Assembly (NCBI RefSeq): GCF_051549785.1
Contig: NZ_CP189974.1
Coordinates: 1,116,001 to 1,180,000 of the forward strand
DNA: 64,000 nt
Direction of reading: 5' to 3'
Origin: Caldatribacterium sp051549785
GTDB lineage: Bacteria; Atribacterota; Atribacteria; Atribacterales; Caldatribacteriaceae
Position numbers and translations under genes: made by a program. Below are positions 1 to 8,226 of this stretch, one piece after another. Numbering within the stretch: position 1 is the first letter of the stretch; each line of letters opens with the position of its first letter. The notes beneath the pieces are model-generated. The model was not told where the DNA came from. It made no database searches and saw nothing but the letters and a program-made list of their open reading frames with translations.

Positions 1-67
1 CATCGCTCGTATTAAAACCATCCTTCGGGAACGAGAACTTGCAGCAAAGCGGCAGGAGGGCCGTTGA
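1..67 (+). CDS. rpmC: 50S ribosomal protein L29 (C-terminal part)
   Basis: The window opens inside an open frame that ends at TGA 65-67 and encodes the last 21 residues of a basic helical protein, ending in AAKRQEGR. The position directly before rpsQ is that of rpmC in the spc operon, and the ARIKTILRERE stretch fits the C-terminal helix of L29, which sits near the ribosomal exit tunnel. The start lies upstream of the window. Confidence 0.85.
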   Translation, partial: IARIKTILRERELAAKRQEGR

Positions 68-68
68 C

Positions 69-359
69 ATGGGTATGCGGAAGCGATTTGTCGGCGAGGT
101 TGTCAGTGATGCTATGGACAAAACCGTGGTGGTACGGGTGGAGCGCATCACTGAACATCCACTGTACAAGAAGAAGATTCGAAAAAGCGTGAAGTTCAAG
201 GCCCACGATGAGCACAACATGTGTTCAGTGGGCGATAAGGTGCTCATCGAGGAGACCCGACCCTTGAGTAAGACCAAGCGATGGAGAGTGGTCGCTTTGC
301 TTGAAAAAGCGAGAGTCAGGGGAGGAGAGGACGTTGATTCAGCCGAGAACTATGCTTGA
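69..359 (+). CDS. rpsQ: 30S ribosomal protein S17
   Basis: S17 binds 16S rRNA early in small-subunit assembly. The 96-residue product starts MGMRKRFVGEVVSD and carries the family's OB-fold pattern DKTVVVRVER, followed by HPLYKKKIRKS and GDKVLIEETRPLSKTKRW. ATG 69 is chosen because it follows the rpmC stop by one base and gives the standard N-terminus; an in-frame start at 39 would add residues not seen in S17. The 3' end overlaps rplN by 26 bases, so translation of the two is probably coupled. Confidence 0.97.
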   Translation: MGMRKRFVGEVVSDAMDKTVVVRVERITEHPLYKKKIRKSVKFKAHDEHNMCSVGDKVLIEETRPLSKTKRWRVVALLEKARVRGGEDVDSAENYA

Positions 360-702
360 AGTTGCGGATAACACTGGAGCAAAGCGGATTATGTGCATTC
401 GGGTCCTTGGTGGGTCCAATCGGCGTTACGCCAGTATCGGCGATGTCATCATTGCTTCGGTGAAAGAAGCCGAGCCGCACTCCAACGTGAAAAAGGGTGA
501 GGTTGTCCGTGCCGTTGTGGTTCGAACAAGGAAAGCGGTGCGCCGGCCCGATGGCACATATGTTCGCTTCGATGACAACGCGGCCGTTCTCGTCACCAAC
601 CAGGATGTTCCGCGAGGGACCCGGGTGTTCGGGCCAGTAGGACGCGAATTGCGTGAGAAAAACTTCATGCGGATTGTCTCCTTGGCTCCGGAAGTGGTGT
701 AA
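334..702 (+). CDS. rplN: 50S ribosomal protein L14
   Basis: L14 binds 23S rRNA at the subunit interface. From TTG 334 the protein is 122 residues, exactly the usual L14 length, and begins MIQPRTMLEVADNTGAKR as in the family. A strong SD, GGAGGAGAGG (321-330), lies inside the rpsQ coding region. A longer frame from 301 is open but would add 11 residues absent from L14. The TTG start and the overlap with rpsQ are typical of this segment. Confidence 0.97.
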   Translation: MIQPRTMLEVADNTGAKRIMCIRVLGGSNRRYASIGDVIIASVKEAEPHSNVKKGEVVRAVVVRTRKAVRRPDGTYVRFDDNAAVLVTNQDVPRGTRVFGPVGRELREKNFMRIVSLAPEVV

Positions 703-714
703 GGAGTGATGGTT

Positions 715-1062
715 ATGGAGCTCAAAACAAAAAGGGTCAAGGTTCCCATCAAGAAGGGGGACCTTGTGGAGGTTATCCACGGGAAGGACAAGGGAAAACG
801 GGGGAAGGTTCTGAGCGTTTTCCCCCGGGAAGGAAAAGTCATTGTTGAAGGGGTCAACATGGTGAAGAAGCATACCCGTCCAACCCAGGATAACCCCCAG
901 GGAGGTATTATTGAACGGGAGAACCCCATAAGGATTTCCAATGTCCGCCTGGTGTGCAGCCGCTGTGGGCAGAAAACCCGGATTAAGCGGGTGAAACTCC
1001 CCGATTCCCGTTTCCGGGTGAGGGTTTGCAAGAAATGTGGCGAGATCATTGACAAGGTCTGA
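715..1062 (+). CDS. rplX: 50S ribosomal protein L24 with a C-terminal zinc motif
   Basis: L24 is a KOW-domain protein that initiates large-subunit assembly. The N-terminal half shows the KOW pattern KGDLVEVIHGKDKGKRGKV. The C-terminal half has two Cys pairs (CSRCG and CKKCG) that form a probable zinc site, present in some bacterial L24 proteins and absent in others. ATG 715 is preferred over GTG 706 and ATG 709 because AAGGAG (701-706) is then 8 bases upstream. The product is 115 residues. Confidence 0.96.
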   Translation: MELKTKRVKVPIKKGDLVEVIHGKDKGKRGKVLSVFPREGKVIVEGVNMVKKHTRPTQDNPQGGIIERENPIRISNVRLVCSRCGQKTRIKRVKLPDSRFRVRVCKKCGEIIDKV

Positions 1063-1080
1063 AACAGGGGGGCTTAAGCG

Positions 1081-1620
1081 GTGTCCATTACGAAGGAGAA
1101 GTACTATAAAGAGGTTGTTCCCAAGCTCCTGAAGGAGTTCGGCTATAGAAACATCATGCAGGTTCCCAGGCTTGAGAAAATCGTCATCAACATGGGTGTG
1201 GGGGATGCTACGCAGAACCCTCACTACCTTGATCTTGCGGTGGAAGAACTCGCGCTCATCACAGGGCAAAAACCCCTGGTGACCCGTGCGAAGAAATCGA
1301 TTTCCAACTTCAAGCTCCGTAAGGGTATGCCCATCGGATGCAAGGTAACGCTCCGGAAAGATCGCATGTACGAGTTCCTCGACCGCTTCTTGAACATCGC
1401 TATCGCCAGGATTCGTGACTTTCGGGGGTTCCCTGGTAACTCTTTCGATGGACGGGGGAACTGTACTATCGGAATTGAGGAACAGCTCATTTTCCCCGAA
1501 ATCAATTATGACCGTGTGGAGCGGGTACGGGGGATGAACATCACCTTCGTGACCACGGCAAGAACAGACGAAGAGGCCAGAGCCCTCCTTGAGGGTTTGG
1601 GTCTGCCTTTCCGGAAATGA
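1081..1620 (+). CDS. rplE: 50S ribosomal protein L5
   Basis: L5 binds 5S rRNA and contacts the P-site tRNA. The 179-residue product has the family length and motifs: YRNIMQVPRLEKIVINMGVG near the N-terminus, the RAKKSISNFKLRKGMPIGCKVTLR stretch in the middle, and RDFRGFPGNSFDGRGN after it. The start is GTG 1081 with a G-rich SD about nine bases upstream. It lies between rplX and rpsZ as in the usual spc operon. Confidence 0.97.
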   Translation: MSITKEKYYKEVVPKLLKEFGYRNIMQVPRLEKIVINMGVGDATQNPHYLDLAVEELALITGQKPLVTRAKKSISNFKLRKGMPIGCKVTLRKDRMYEFLDRFLNIAIARIRDFRGFPGNSFDGRGNCTIGIEEQLIFPEINYDRVERVRGMNITFVTTARTDEEARALLEGLGLPFRK

Positions 1621-1632
1621 GGGAGGACTGAA

Positions 1633-1824
1633 ATGGCGCGCAAAGCAAAAATTGAGAAGAACAAAAACCTTGAAAAATTGAAGTTCAAGGTCCGCTACCG
1701 GAACCGCTGTTCTCTGTGCGGTCGACCGCGGGGATACCTTCGGGATTTTGGCATGTGCCGGATTTGCTTCCGGACTCTGGCGAGTCGTGGCGAGATCCCC
1801 GGCATTATCAAATCGAGTTGGTGA
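1633..1824 (+). CDS. rpsZ: 30S ribosomal protein S14, zinc-binding type Z
   Basis: This short (63-residue) S14 has the two CxxC pairs of the zinc-binding form (CSLCGRPRG and CRICFR) and ends in GEIPGIIKSSW as type Z S14 proteins do. It helps assemble the head of the small subunit. ATG 1633 has GGGAGG (1621-1626) upstream. This is the zinc-containing paralogue; no zinc-free paralogue is in the window. Confidence 0.97.
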   Translation: MARKAKIEKNKNLEKLKFKVRYRNRCSLCGRPRGYLRDFGMCRICFRTLASRGEIPGIIKSSW

Positions 1825-1841
1825 GGGGAAGGGGAGAGGAA

Positions 1842-2243
1842 ATGGCGCACACCGACCCTATTGCGGATATGCTGACGCGGATTCGTAATGCCCTGAAGGC
1901 TGGGCATCCGACGGTTACAGTCCCTGCCTCCCGCCTGAAGATTGAGATTGCACGAATCATGCGGGAGGAAGGGTACATTCAGGATTACAAGGTTATTGCC
2001 AGAGATGGCAATAAGAGAGAATTGCTCATTGAGCTGAAGTACGGTCCTCATCGCGAGCGGGTGATCAACGGCCTGCGCCGGATCAGCAAACCCGGACTCA
2101 GAATCTACGCTGGAAAGGATGAGATTCCGATTCTCCTTGGAGGCCTGGGGACGGTCATCGTCTCCACCTCCCGGGGTGTCATGACGGGGAAAGAGGCGAG
2201 GAAGCTTGGCATAGGCGGAGAGGTGCTGTGCTTCATATGGTGA
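1842..2243 (+). CDS. rpsH: 30S ribosomal protein S8
   Basis: S8 binds the central domain of 16S rRNA and, in other bacteria, represses the spc operon mRNA. The 133-residue protein begins MAHTDPIADMLTRIRNA and ends with the typical S8 tail containing STSRGVMTGKEAR and GGEVLCFIW. ATG 1842 follows GGGGAGAGGAA; a longer in-frame start at 1716 would run through rpsZ and is rejected. Confidence 0.97.
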   Translation: MAHTDPIADMLTRIRNALKAGHPTVTVPASRLKIEIARIMREEGYIQDYKVIARDGNKRELLIELKYGPHRERVINGLRRISKPGLRIYAGKDEIPILLGGLGTVIVSTSRGVMTGKEARKLGIGGEVLCFIW

Positions 2244-2258
2244 TGGAGGAGGATGACC

Positions 2259-2795
2259 ATGTCGCGGATTGGACGAAAGCCTGTTGCAATTCCGCAGGGA
2301 GTGGAGGTTACCGTTGAGGGGACAACGGTAACGGTGAGGGGTCCAAAGGGGACGCTAACCCGGACCTTCCATCCTCGCATGCGGATCGAGAAAGACGGCA
2401 ATGTCCTGAGGGTGCTCCGCCAGGGAGATACCAAGCTCGATAAGTCCCTTCACGGACTCACACGAACCCTTCTTCACAATATGATTGAGGGCGTGACCAG
2501 GGGATTTGAAAAGGCCCTGGAGGTGAACGGTCTGGGGTACCGTGTGCAGAAACGGGGAGAAACCCTGGTGCTGAACATCGGTTTCACCCATCCGGTCGAG
2601 ATCCAACCTCCTGAGGGTATTTCCTTTGAAGTCGAGGGGCAGATTATCCGGGTAAAGGGCATCGATAAAGAAAAGGTTGGGCAGGTGGCTGCGGACATCC
2701 GCAAACTGCGGAAGGTTGAACCCTACAAGGGTACCGGCATCAAGTACGTGGGTGAGGTCGTCCGGAGGAAACAGGGAAAGGCAGCAGCAAAGTAG
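2259..2795 (+). CDS. rplF: 50S ribosomal protein L6
   Basis: L6 binds 23S rRNA near the GTPase centre. The protein begins MSRIGRKPVAIPQGVEV and ends PYKGTGIKYVGEVVRRKQGKAAAK, both diagnostic of L6, and is 178 residues long. ATG 2259 is preferred to ATG 2253 because GGAGGAGG (2245-2252) would abut the earlier codon. It sits in standard spc order. Confidence 0.97.
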   Translation: MSRIGRKPVAIPQGVEVTVEGTTVTVRGPKGTLTRTFHPRMRIEKDGNVLRVLRQGDTKLDKSLHGLTRTLLHNMIEGVTRGFEKALEVNGLGYRVQKRGETLVLNIGFTHPVEIQPPEGISFEVEGQIIRVKGIDKEKVGQVAADIRKLRKVEPYKGTGIKYVGEVVRRKQGKAAAK

Positions 2796-2816
2796 TTTGA
2801 GGGGAGTGTTCGGAGA

Positions 2817-3185
2817 ATGATTATCAGCGAGAAACGGGGAAAATGGGAACGCCGAATCCGTCGACATCGAAGAGTGCGGAAGAAGGTGCGGGGGACTGCC
2901 GAGCGTCCCCGTCTTTCGGTGTTCCGGAGCCTAAAGCACATTTACGCCCAGATTATCAACGACGAGGAAGGACGGACTCTGGTGGCGGCGTCCTCCCTTT
3001 CTCCTGAAATCCGGGGAATGCAGGGGACGAAAACAGACATTGCCCGGGCTGTCGGCCGCCTCATCGCCCAGAAGGCTCTGGAGAAGGGGATTACGAAGGT
3101 GGTCTTCGACCGTGGTGGGTACAAGTACCATGGGCGGGTGAAAGCCCTGGCTGAAGGGGCGCGCGAAGCAGGTTTACTCTTTTAG
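2817..3185 (+). CDS. rplR: 50S ribosomal protein L18
   Basis: L18 is a 5S rRNA-binding protein of the central protuberance. The 122-residue product shows the basic N-terminus RRIRRHRRVRKKVRGTAERPRLSVFRS, the IYAQIINDEEGRTL strand and the C-terminal FDRGGYKYHGRVKALAEGAREAGL, all typical. The start ATG 2817 is preceded by CGGAGA. Confidence 0.97.
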   Translation: MIISEKRGKWERRIRRHRRVRKKVRGTAERPRLSVFRSLKHIYAQIINDEEGRTLVAASSLSPEIRGMQGTKTDIARAVGRLIAQKALEKGITKVVFDRGGYKYHGRVKALAEGAREAGLLF

Positions 3186-3205
3186 AGTGCGGAGGGTCGG
3201 ATGCT

Positions 3206-3724
3206 ATGGGGAGAATCAATCCGGAAGGAATGGAACTCCAAGAACGCCTCATTGCGGTGACCAGGGTGAGTAAGGTCGTCAAGGGAGGGAAGCGCTTCGG
3301 ATTCCGCGCCCTGGTTGCCGTGGGCAATGGTGACGGCGTTGTGGGTATAGGTCTTGGGAAAGCAAAGGAAGTACCCGATGCCGTTCGGAAAGCAGTGGAA
3401 CGGGCGAAGAAGTCCCTGATTCGCTTTCCCATGCGGGGGACGACTATCGTCCACGAGGTTCGTGGAGAGTTCGCCGCAAGTACGGTGGTGCTGAAACCCG
3501 CAGCCCCGGGGACAGGAGTCATCGCGGGAGGTACCGTCAGGGCCATCATGGAGGTCGCTGGAGTGAAGGACATCCTGACGAAATCCCTGGGGAACAACAA
3601 TCCTATCAATCTCGCGCGCGCCACCATTCAGGGACTTTTGAGCTTAAGAGACCCTCATGAAGTGGCTGCCCTTCGGGGGAAGACTCTGAAGGAACTCTTT
3701 GAGCCGCAGAAAGGGGGAAAGTGA
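3206..3724 (+). CDS. rpsE: 30S ribosomal protein S5
   Basis: S5 takes part in decoding fidelity. The 172-residue protein starts MGRINPEGMELQERLIAVTRVSKVVKGG, has the KGGKRFGFRALVAVGNGDGVVG double-stranded RNA-binding region and the GTGVIAGGTVRAIMEVAGVKDIL motif. The SD GGAGGG lies about ten bases upstream. Its stop codon overlaps the rpmD start region. Confidence 0.97.
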   Translation: MGRINPEGMELQERLIAVTRVSKVVKGGKRFGFRALVAVGNGDGVVGIGLGKAKEVPDAVRKAVERAKKSLIRFPMRGTTIVHEVRGEFAASTVVLKPAAPGTGVIAGGTVRAIMEVAGVKDILTKSLGNNNPINLARATIQGLLSLRDPHEVAALRGKTLKELFEPQKGGK

Positions 3725-3725
3725 T

Positions 3726-3911
3726 GTGGCCGGGAAGATGCTGCGGATGACCCTGGTACACAGTCCCATTGGGCATCCCGAGTCTCACAAGCGCACTGTT
3801 CGGGCACTGGGTTTTCGGAAGCTTTACGAAACCATCGTGAAGGAAGATTCCCCGTCTCTGCGGGGCATGATCGCCAAGGTTCGATACCTTCTAAAAGTCG
3901 AGGAGATATAG
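3726..3911 (+). CDS. rpmD: 50S ribosomal protein L30
   Basis: L30 is a small large-subunit protein. From GTG 3726 the protein is 61 residues, the normal length, with the family pattern LRMTLVHSPIGHPESHKRTVRALGFRKL. The SD AAGGGGGAAA (3711-3720) lies in the end of rpsE. A longer in-frame start at 3699 inside rpsE is rejected because the added residues do not fit L30. Confidence 0.95.
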   Translation: MAGKMLRMTLVHSPIGHPESHKRTVRALGFRKLYETIVKEDSPSLRGMIAKVRYLLKVEEI

Positions 3912-3923
3912 GGGGAAGCCGAT

Positions 3924-4364
3924 ATGAAAATCAACGAGCTGCGACCTGCAAAGGGTGCTTTCCACCCCCGGAAGCGAGTGGGAAGGGGCATTGGGTCGGG
4001 TCATGGGAAAACCTCCGGTCGAGGGATGAAGGGCCAGAAGGCTCGGTCAGGAGGGCAGATTCATCCCCGTTTTGAGGGTGGACAGATGCCCCTTGTTCGG
4101 CGGGTTCCCAAGAGAGGTTTCCACAATCCCTGCGCTGAAGAGTGGGAGATCGTGAACGTGAGCGCTCTGAACCGTTTTCCCGATGGAACCGAGGTCACCC
4201 CGGAGCTCCTGCAGGAATGTGGTCTTGTGGAAGACAGAAGGTCCAGGGTCAAGATTCTGGCCAAAGGGGAACTCAAGCGGCGTCTTGTCGTGAAAGCCCA
4301 TGCGTTTTCGGCACGGGCGAAGGCCCTGATTGAGGAAAGAGGCGGAAAGGCCGAGGTGCTGTGA
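3924..4364 (+). CDS. rplO: 50S ribosomal protein L15
   Basis: L15 is a late-assembling large-subunit protein. The 146-residue product has the glycine-rich N-terminal extension KRVGRGIGSGHGKTSGRG and KGQKARSGG, and the FEGGQMPLVRRVPKRGF motif. The gene ends one base before the secY start ATG 4366. Confidence 0.97.
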   Translation: MKINELRPAKGAFHPRKRVGRGIGSGHGKTSGRGMKGQKARSGGQIHPRFEGGQMPLVRRVPKRGFHNPCAEEWEIVNVSALNRFPDGTEVTPELLQECGLVEDRRSRVKILAKGELKRRLVVKAHAFSARAKALIEERGGKAEVL

Positions 4365-4365
4365 C

Positions 4366-5634
4366 ATGTGGGAATCCCTGGTCAAGCTCTTCAGGATACC
4401 GGACCTGAAACGAAGGGTCATTTTCACGCTGCTTATGCTCGTTGTTTTCCGTATCGGTGCGCACATCCCCGTTCCCGGGATTGACCCAAAGGCCCTGGCG
4501 AACGTCTTTTCCCGGGGTGGGGTTCTCGGGTTCCTCGATATGTTTGCAGGAGGAGCACTGAGCAATTTCTCCATTCTGGCCCTGGGGATTATGCCCTACA
4601 TTAACGCCTCCATTATCATCCAGCTTTTGACCTCGGTCGTTCCTCAACTTGAGGAACTGGCAAAAAGCGGCGAGGAGGGACGGGACAAGATTGCCCAGTA
4701 CACCCGCTGGGGAGCAATCCTCCTTGCTCTGGTTCAGGGGTTTGGCATAACGGTGTGGATGGAGAATCTCGGAGTGGTCTTGGCCACAGGGTGGGCGTAT
4801 CGTTTCACCGTTATCATTACCCTTGCCGCGGGAAGCATGTTCCTCATGTGGCTTGGGGAACTCATCTCTGATTTTGGTATCGGCAACGGCATATCGCTCA
4901 TCATCTTTGCAGGCATTGTTGCCCGGCTCATGCCGCAGTTTTTCCGGACCTTCTCGCTGATCCGGCTTGGAGAGGTGAATCCCTTCCTCTTTGGTATAGC
5001 CCTTGTGGTGGCGGTTTTCATTGTGGCCTTTGTGGTGGAATTTCAGGAAGCGCAGCGCAAGATCCCGGTGCAGTATGCCAAGCGAGTCGTGGGCAGGCGA
5101 ATTTATGGGGGGCAGAGCACCCATATCCCCATCCGGGTGATTCAGGGAGGGGTTATCCCCATCATCTTTGCCTCCTCGGTGCTGCTTTTCCCCGCGACTC
5201 TGGCGCAGTTCTTCGAGGGCTCTGGCTTTATGAAGAGTCTGGCCAATGCACTTTCTCCGGATTCAGCGCTGTATCTTACGCTGTACGCCGCGCTCATCAT
5301 CTTCTTTACCTATTTCTACACTGCGGTCACGTTCAACCCGGTGGACCTTGCAGAGAACATGAAAAAGTACGGCGGGTTTATCCCGGGAATACGGCCGGGG
5401 AGGCCGACGGTGGAGTACATTGACCGCTGCCTCACCCGCATCACCCTCTGGGGTGCACTGGTGCTTGCTTTCATTGCTGTGGTGCCGAATATCCTCGTGG
5501 AGCTAACCAAGGTCACCACCTTTTACTTCGGCGGCACGGCCATCCTCATCATGGTTGGGGTGGCGATTGAAACGGTAACACAGCTTGAGGCACAGCTCCT
5601 CATGCGGCATTACGAGGGATTCATTCGACGGTAA
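4366..5634 (+). CDS. secY: Protein translocase subunit SecY
   Basis: SecY is the channel of the SecYEG translocon in the inner membrane. The 422-residue product begins MWESLVKLFRIPDLKRRV and has about ten hydrophobic segments. Family motifs include RIGAHIPVPGID after helix 1, GIMPYINASIIIQLLT (helix 2 and plug region), IPVQYAKR, and the cytoplasmic loop VDLAENMKKYGGFIPGIRPG. An upstream in-frame start at 4330 lies inside rplO and is rejected. It is followed by adk as in many Gram-positive and thermophilic genomes. Confidence 0.98.
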   Translation: MWESLVKLFRIPDLKRRVIFTLLMLVVFRIGAHIPVPGIDPKALANVFSRGGVLGFLDMFAGGALSNFSILALGIMPYINASIIIQLLTSVVPQLEELAKSGEEGRDKIAQYTRWGAILLALVQGFGITVWMENLGVVLATGWAYRFTVIITLAAGSMFLMWLGELISDFGIGNGISLIIFAGIVARLMPQFFRTFSLIRLGEVNPFLFGIALVVAVFIVAFVVEFQEAQRKIPVQYAKRVVGRRIYGGQSTHIPIRVIQGGVIPIIFASSVLLFPATLAQFFEGSGFMKSLANALSPDSALYLTLYAALIIFFTYFYTAVTFNPVDLAENMKKYGGFIPGIRPGRPTVEYIDRCLTRITLWGALVLAFIAVVPNILVELTKVTTFYFGGTAILIMVGVAIETVTQLEAQLLMRHYEGFIRR

Positions 5635-5646
5635 GGGGGAGAAACC

Positions 5647-6309
5647 ATGCGAATCATTCTCCTTGGACCTCCAGGGGCAGGAAAAGGTACTCAGGCAAAG
5701 AGGATTGAGGAAGCATTCGGTATTCCCCAGCTGGCCACGGGGGATATTCTCCGCCTGGCAATCAGAGAGGGAACGGAATGGGGAAAAAAGGCCGAACCCT
5801 TTGTTCGGGAGGGGCAGCTTGTCCCTGACGAAGTGGTCATTGGAGTGGTGAAAGAGCGGCTTTCCCGCGACGACGTGCGGCGGGGATTCATTCTCGATGG
5901 GTTTCCGAGAACGCTCAGGCAGGCTGAAGCCCTGGAGGAAATGCTCAAAGAGCTCCACATGGCCATCGATGCCGTGCTGTACTTTGACATTCCGGCTGAG
6001 GAGCTTGTTCGACGGCTCTCAGCCCGGAGGGTCTGCGAGAACTGCCAGACTCCGTACAACCTCATTTCCAGTCCTCCCCGGTCTGATGAGGTGTGCGATC
6101 GCTGTGGGGGGAAGCTGGTGCAGCGTCCAGACGACACTCCAGAGGTTATCCGGAAACGTCTTGCGGTGTACGAGGAACAGACAAGACCCCTGGTGGAGTT
6201 CTATGCCCGGAAAGGACTCCTCGTTACCGTACCCGCTTCGGGCTCCATCGAGGAAACCTATGCCCGGGTGAAGGAGCTTCTTGCCAAAAAGTTGCGCGGC
6301 AATGGCTAA
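5647..6309 (+). CDS. adk: Adenylate kinase with zinc-binding LID domain
   Basis: Adenylate kinase catalyses ATP + AMP to 2 ADP. The P-loop GPPGAGKGT (residues 7-15) and the FILDGFPRT motif are intact. The LID domain carries the four-Cys pattern CENCQ...CDRCG, the zinc-stabilised form common in Gram-positive and thermophilic bacteria. The 220-residue length is normal for the long form. The stop overlaps the map start by eight bases. Confidence 0.98.
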   Translation: MRIILLGPPGAGKGTQAKRIEEAFGIPQLATGDILRLAIREGTEWGKKAEPFVREGQLVPDEVVIGVVKERLSRDDVRRGFILDGFPRTLRQAEALEEMLKELHMAIDAVLYFDIPAEELVRRLSARRVCENCQTPYNLISSPPRSDEVCDRCGGKLVQRPDDTPEVIRKRLAVYEEQTRPLVEFYARKGLLVTVPASGSIEETYARVKELLAKKLRGNG

Positions 6310-7066
6310 GCTGACAAGGAGAGAAGACCTTGAGAGGATTCGAAGAAGCGGGCGGATACTGGGGAACGTTCTGGAGAAGGTGAAGGCCCTCCTTACTCCT
6401 GGGGTGAGCACAGCCTTTATTGAGGAAGTGGTTCGGGAATTCATCGTGCGGTGCGGTGCGCGGCCTGCCTTTCTGGGATACAGGGGGTTTCCGGCGGCGT
6501 TGTGTATTTCCATCAACGACGAGGTGGTCCACGGGATTCCGGGGAAACGCGTCATCCGAAGCGGCGACCTGGTGAGTATCGATATTGGGGTCGAGTTTGA
6601 GGGCTTTTACACCGATGCGGCCTTCAGCGTGGTTGTGGGGGATGGTCATCCTGTGGCCCGAAAGCTCGTGGAAGTGACGAGGAAAGCGCTCTATGAGGGT
6701 ATCCGTCGGGCTCTTCCTGGCAATCGGGTGGGGGACATCTCCCATGCCATTCAGACGACAATTGAGCGGGAAGGGTTTGCCGTTGTGCGGGATCTTGTGG
6801 GGCATGGAGTGGGGAAGAGCCTCCATGAGGATCCTCAGATTCCGAACTTTGGGCAGAAAGGACAGGGGACGATCCTCGAAGAAGGAATGGTTCTTGCCAT
6901 TGAGCCCATGGCGAATGAGAGGGGGTACAGGGTGAAAATCCTTGAAGATGGATGGACAGTGGTTACGGAAGACGGAGGGTTATCTGCCCACTTTGAGCAC
7001 ACGGTTCTTGTGCGTAAGGGGCAGCCCGAAATCCTTACCGTGAGTGAGAGAGGGGATTTCTTCTGA
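6302..7066 (+). CDS. map: Methionine aminopeptidase, type I
   Basis: This enzyme removes the N-terminal Met from new proteins. The 254-residue product shows the metal-binding residues of the family: DIGVEFEGFYTDAAF (two Asp), the GHGVG region His, LAIEPMA and HFEHTVLV (two Glu). ATG 6302 lies inside the end of adk, giving a coupled overlap. It is a short type I form without an N-terminal zinc extension. Confidence 0.97.
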   Translation: MAKLTRREDLERIRRSGRILGNVLEKVKALLTPGVSTAFIEEVVREFIVRCGARPAFLGYRGFPAALCISINDEVVHGIPGKRVIRSGDLVSIDIGVEFEGFYTDAAFSVVVGDGHPVARKLVEVTRKALYEGIRRALPGNRVGDISHAIQTTIEREGFAVVRDLVGHGVGKSLHEDPQIPNFGQKGQGTILEEGMVLAIEPMANERGYRVKILEDGWTVVTEDGGLSAHFEHTVLVRKGQPEILTVSERGDFF

Positions 7067-7284
7067 TGGCGAAAGACGATTTCATTGAGGTGAAGGGTAC
7101 AGTCATTGAACCTTTACCAAATGCCATGTTTCGAGTAGAATTGGAGACCGGTAAAGTGATCCTGGCGCATATTTCTGGGAAGATGCGCATGCATTACATT
7201 CGTATCCTTCCCGGGGACAAGGTGACCGTACAGATTTCCAAGTACGATCCCACCAAGGGGAGGATTGTCTACCGGCACAAGTAG
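7066..7284 (+). CDS. infA: Translation initiation factor IF-1
   Basis: IF-1 is a 72-residue OB-fold protein that binds the A site during initiation. The product has the family pattern KDDFIEVKGTVIEPLPNAMFRV, followed by LAHISGKMRMHYIRILPGDKV. Its ATG overlaps the map TGA by one base (TGATG). Confidence 0.98.
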   Translation: MAKDDFIEVKGTVIEPLPNAMFRVELETGKVILAHISGKMRMHYIRILPGDKVTVQISKYDPTKGRIVYRHK

Positions 7285-7301
7285 GGAAGGAGGTTACGGT
7301 C

Positions 7302-7415
7302 GTGAAAGTCCGTGCTTCGGTGAAGCCGCGGTGTGAGAAGTGCAAGGTTGTGCGGCGTAAAGGGAGAGTTTTTGTGGTGTGTTCAGAACCACGGCATAAG
7401 CAGAGACAGGGTTAG
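7302..7415 (+). CDS. rpmJ: 50S ribosomal protein L36
   Basis: A 37-codon frame from GTG 7302 encodes MKVRASVKPRCEKCKVVRRK, then GRVFVVC, ending PRHKQRQG. The C-x2-C, later Cys and His form the zinc site of the C+ type of L36. Its place between infA and rpsM is standard. The SD GGAAGGAGG lies upstream at about 7285-7293. Confidence 0.97.
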   Translation: MKVRASVKPRCEKCKVVRRKGRVFVVCSEPRHKQRQG

Positions 7416-7426
7416 GAGGTCTCAAG

Positions 7427-7795
7427 ATGGCTCGTATTGCTGGTGTTGATTTGCCACCGAACAAGCGGATCGACATTGCCCTGACGTACATATACGGTAT
7501 TGGCAGAAGCCTTTCCAAGAAAATCCTCGAAGAGGCCAGGGTTGACCCAGCGGTGAAGGTGAAGGACCTGACTGATGACGAAATCAGCCGGATTCAGAAG
7601 ATCGTTGAGCAATATCCGGTTGAGGGAGAGCTTCGGGCAAGGGTTTCGCAGAACATCAAGCGCCTCATTGCTATCGGGTGCTACCGGGGGTTGCGCCACC
7701 GGAGAGGCCTGCCGGTTCGTGGGCAGCGGACCCGGACTAATGCCCGAACTCGCAAAGGTCCACGGAGGACAGTAGGAGTCAAGAGGAAGAAGTAG
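7427..7795 (+). CDS. rpsM: 30S ribosomal protein S13
   Basis: S13 forms inter-subunit bridges from the small-subunit head. The 122-residue protein begins MARIAGVDLPPNKRIDIALTYI and ends with the basic tail GQRTRTNARTRKGPRRTVGVKRKK. TAGGAGGT precedes the ATG. It starts the alpha-operon part of the cluster. Confidence 0.98.
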   Translation: MARIAGVDLPPNKRIDIALTYIYGIGRSLSKKILEEARVDPAVKVKDLTDDEISRIQKIVEQYPVEGELRARVSQNIKRLIAIGCYRGLRHRRGLPVRGQRTRTNARTRKGPRRTVGVKRKK

Positions 7796-7826
7796 GAAAG
7801 TCCTGAAAAAGGAGGTCTGAAGCACC

Positions 7827-8213
7827 TTGGCAAAACCTTCCCGGAAGAAAAAGAGAGAGCGGCGAATTGTCCGTGAGGGTATCGCTCATATTAAGTCCAC
7901 GTTCAACAACACCATCGTGTCCATTACAGACCGCCAAGGGAACGTTATCGCCTGGGCAAGTGGTGGCACGGTGGGTTTTAAGGGAACGAAGAAAGGGACC
8001 CCCTTTGCCGCCCAGCTTGCGGCAGAACAGGCGGCCAAGAAGGCCATGGATTTCGGTCTGAGGGAGGTCGACGTGCTGGTGAAGGGTCCCGGTGCTGGTC
8101 GGGAAACGGCCATCCGTTCACTCCAGGCAGCAGGACTTGTGATTAACTCCATCAAGGATGTGACCCCCATACCCCATAATGGTTGCCGGCCACCAAAGCA
8201 GAGGAGAGTCTGA
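7827..8213 (+). CDS. rpsK: 30S ribosomal protein S11
   Basis: S11 lies on the small-subunit platform. The 128-residue product contains GIAHIKSTFNNTIVSITD and ends VTPIPHNGCRPPKQRRV, both diagnostic. The start is TTG 7827, ten bases after GGAGGT (7811-7816); no ATG or GTG in frame gives a full-length S11. Confidence 0.97.
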   Translation: MAKPSRKKKRERRIVREGIAHIKSTFNNTIVSITDRQGNVIAWASGGTVGFKGTKKGTPFAAQLAAEQAAKKAMDFGLREVDVLVKGPGAGRETAIRSLQAAGLVINSIKDVTPIPHNGCRPPKQRRV

Positions 8214-8226
8214 AGGAGGATAGAGG

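Noticed and set aside
316..1269. Long minus-strand open frames across the ribosomal operon.
   Set aside because: They are opposite to well-identified ribosomal genes and have no sensible product.
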